A stretch of DNA of 28,234 nucleotides from Ophiothrix spiculata (Eukaryota; Echinodermata; Ophiuroidea; Amphilepidida; Ophiotrichidae): assembly GCA_000969725.1 (NCBI GenBank), contig JXSR01S067757.1; one strand, written 5' to 3'. A program made the position numbers and the translations under genes. The notes under the pieces were generated by a model. It searched no databases, was not told the origin of the DNA, and was given only the letters and a program-made list of their open reading frames with translations. Positions 27,766 to 28,234 of this stretch are shown one piece after another (the stretch's first letter is position 1; each line of letters begins with the position of its first letter).

Positions 27766-28182
27766 TATCGGAGCGTGATCCTTACACCTGCATCCATTTT
27801 AAACATGACTACCCCCCCCCCCACCCCCTAGGGTGCATCAGACGCCCTCAGGTCATACAATTTTTTCTACCTAGTCTTAGAATGTTCCCTTTGGCTAGAA
27901 AACACGCTGTGTAAAGTTTGAAAAAAAATGTAGGTGGTTTAGGGGGACCACGGTGGCATTAAAGTTACGGTATTGAAATTGCCTGCTTACATATGGCAGC
28001 TATTTATTATAACCACCAGAATCCTCACTCAGAAACTCACAAAGGAATAGCTGCCAAATGTGGTATTTCAAAATATGACTCTGAAAGTAGGGTCCAGGGT
28101 TAATGAGTTTTGGTTGTAACCTTGAATTACCCAAAATGACCCCAGATGACCAAGGGTCATCTTTTTGAACACTGTTGAGATT
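27766..28182. other. No gene recognised
   Basis: Contains a C-run near 27811 and no frame with recognisable protein character on either strand. Nothing further is supported. Confidence 0.4.
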
Positions 28183-28226
28183 TGACCTCAAATGACCTTT
28201 GACCTTAAATGACCTTGACCTGACCC
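28183..28226 (-). repeat. Cluster of TGACCT/AGGTCA half-sites
   Basis: TGACC(T/C) occurs six times in 44 bp: 28183, 28193, 28200, 28210, 28216 and 28221. The pair at 28193-28205 (TGACCTTTGACCT) is a perfect DR1 arrangement for nuclear receptors such as HNF4 or RXR heterodimers. The regular spacing could equally be a simple repeat. Confidence 0.5.
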
Positions 28227-28234
28227 CTTAGAAG

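Overview
The window is AT-rich, intron-rich animal nuclear DNA crowded with decayed transposons. Split Calx-beta, EGF and SEA exons, an intronless GT31 glycosyltransferase, and RTE-like, CR1/L2-like and Penelope-like fragments with many short inverted-repeat elements suggest a marine invertebrate. I think a deuterostome (echinoderm, hemichordate or cephalochordate) most likely, but no single marker proves this.

Two protein-coding genes can be supported. The first, on the + strand from 1519 to about 12917, is the 3' part of a gene for a single-pass membrane protein. I reconstruct eleven exons: 1519-1755, 2118-2222, 2614-2859, 3923-4018, 6112-6240, 6759-6889, 8888-9098, 9664-9736, 10257-10312, 11551-11768 and, less surely, 12873-12917. 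Joined, they keep one open frame of 514 residues after the split first codon. The order is C-terminal half of a Calx-beta domain, a complete Calx-beta, EGF, calcium-binding EGF, SEA, EGF, transmembrane helix and short cytoplasmic tail. The 5' exons lie outside the window. The second gene, on the - strand at 22616-23965, is an intronless type II membrane glycosyltransferase of the beta-1,3-galactosyltransferase family (GT31).

Layout: 1-1500 holds no exon I can find, but has inverted-repeat sequence. 1519-12917 is the receptor-like gene; its introns hold a TTAA-bounded MITE (3146-3791), two larger MITEs (4146-4854, 5314-5951), an inverted-repeat element (7303-7675) and a sense-strand RTE-like LINE remnant (7850-8574). 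13091-22594 is gene-free and packed with non-autonomous elements: foldbacks, two long-TIR elements nearly abutting (14665-15571 and 15591-16873), a TTTGATCC-rich element carrying a tRNA-like sequence, a GAGTTTCAAA satellite containing a near-perfect hairpin, and a nested pair of MITEs ending 22 bp from the GT31 stop codon. 22616-24099 is the GT31 gene with a perfect CCAAT-containing inverted repeat upstream. 24200-28234 holds poly(T) tracts, a CR1/L2-like LINE on the - strand with an internal deletion, a Penelope-like C-terminal fragment, a minisatellite, and a cluster of TGACCT motifs at the end.

The two genes share no evident pathway. Both products should enter the secretory route: one is a calcium-dependent adhesion or matrix-type surface protein with a transmembrane-mucin-like stalk, the other a Golgi enzyme. 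I do not see an operon, CRISPR array or defence system.
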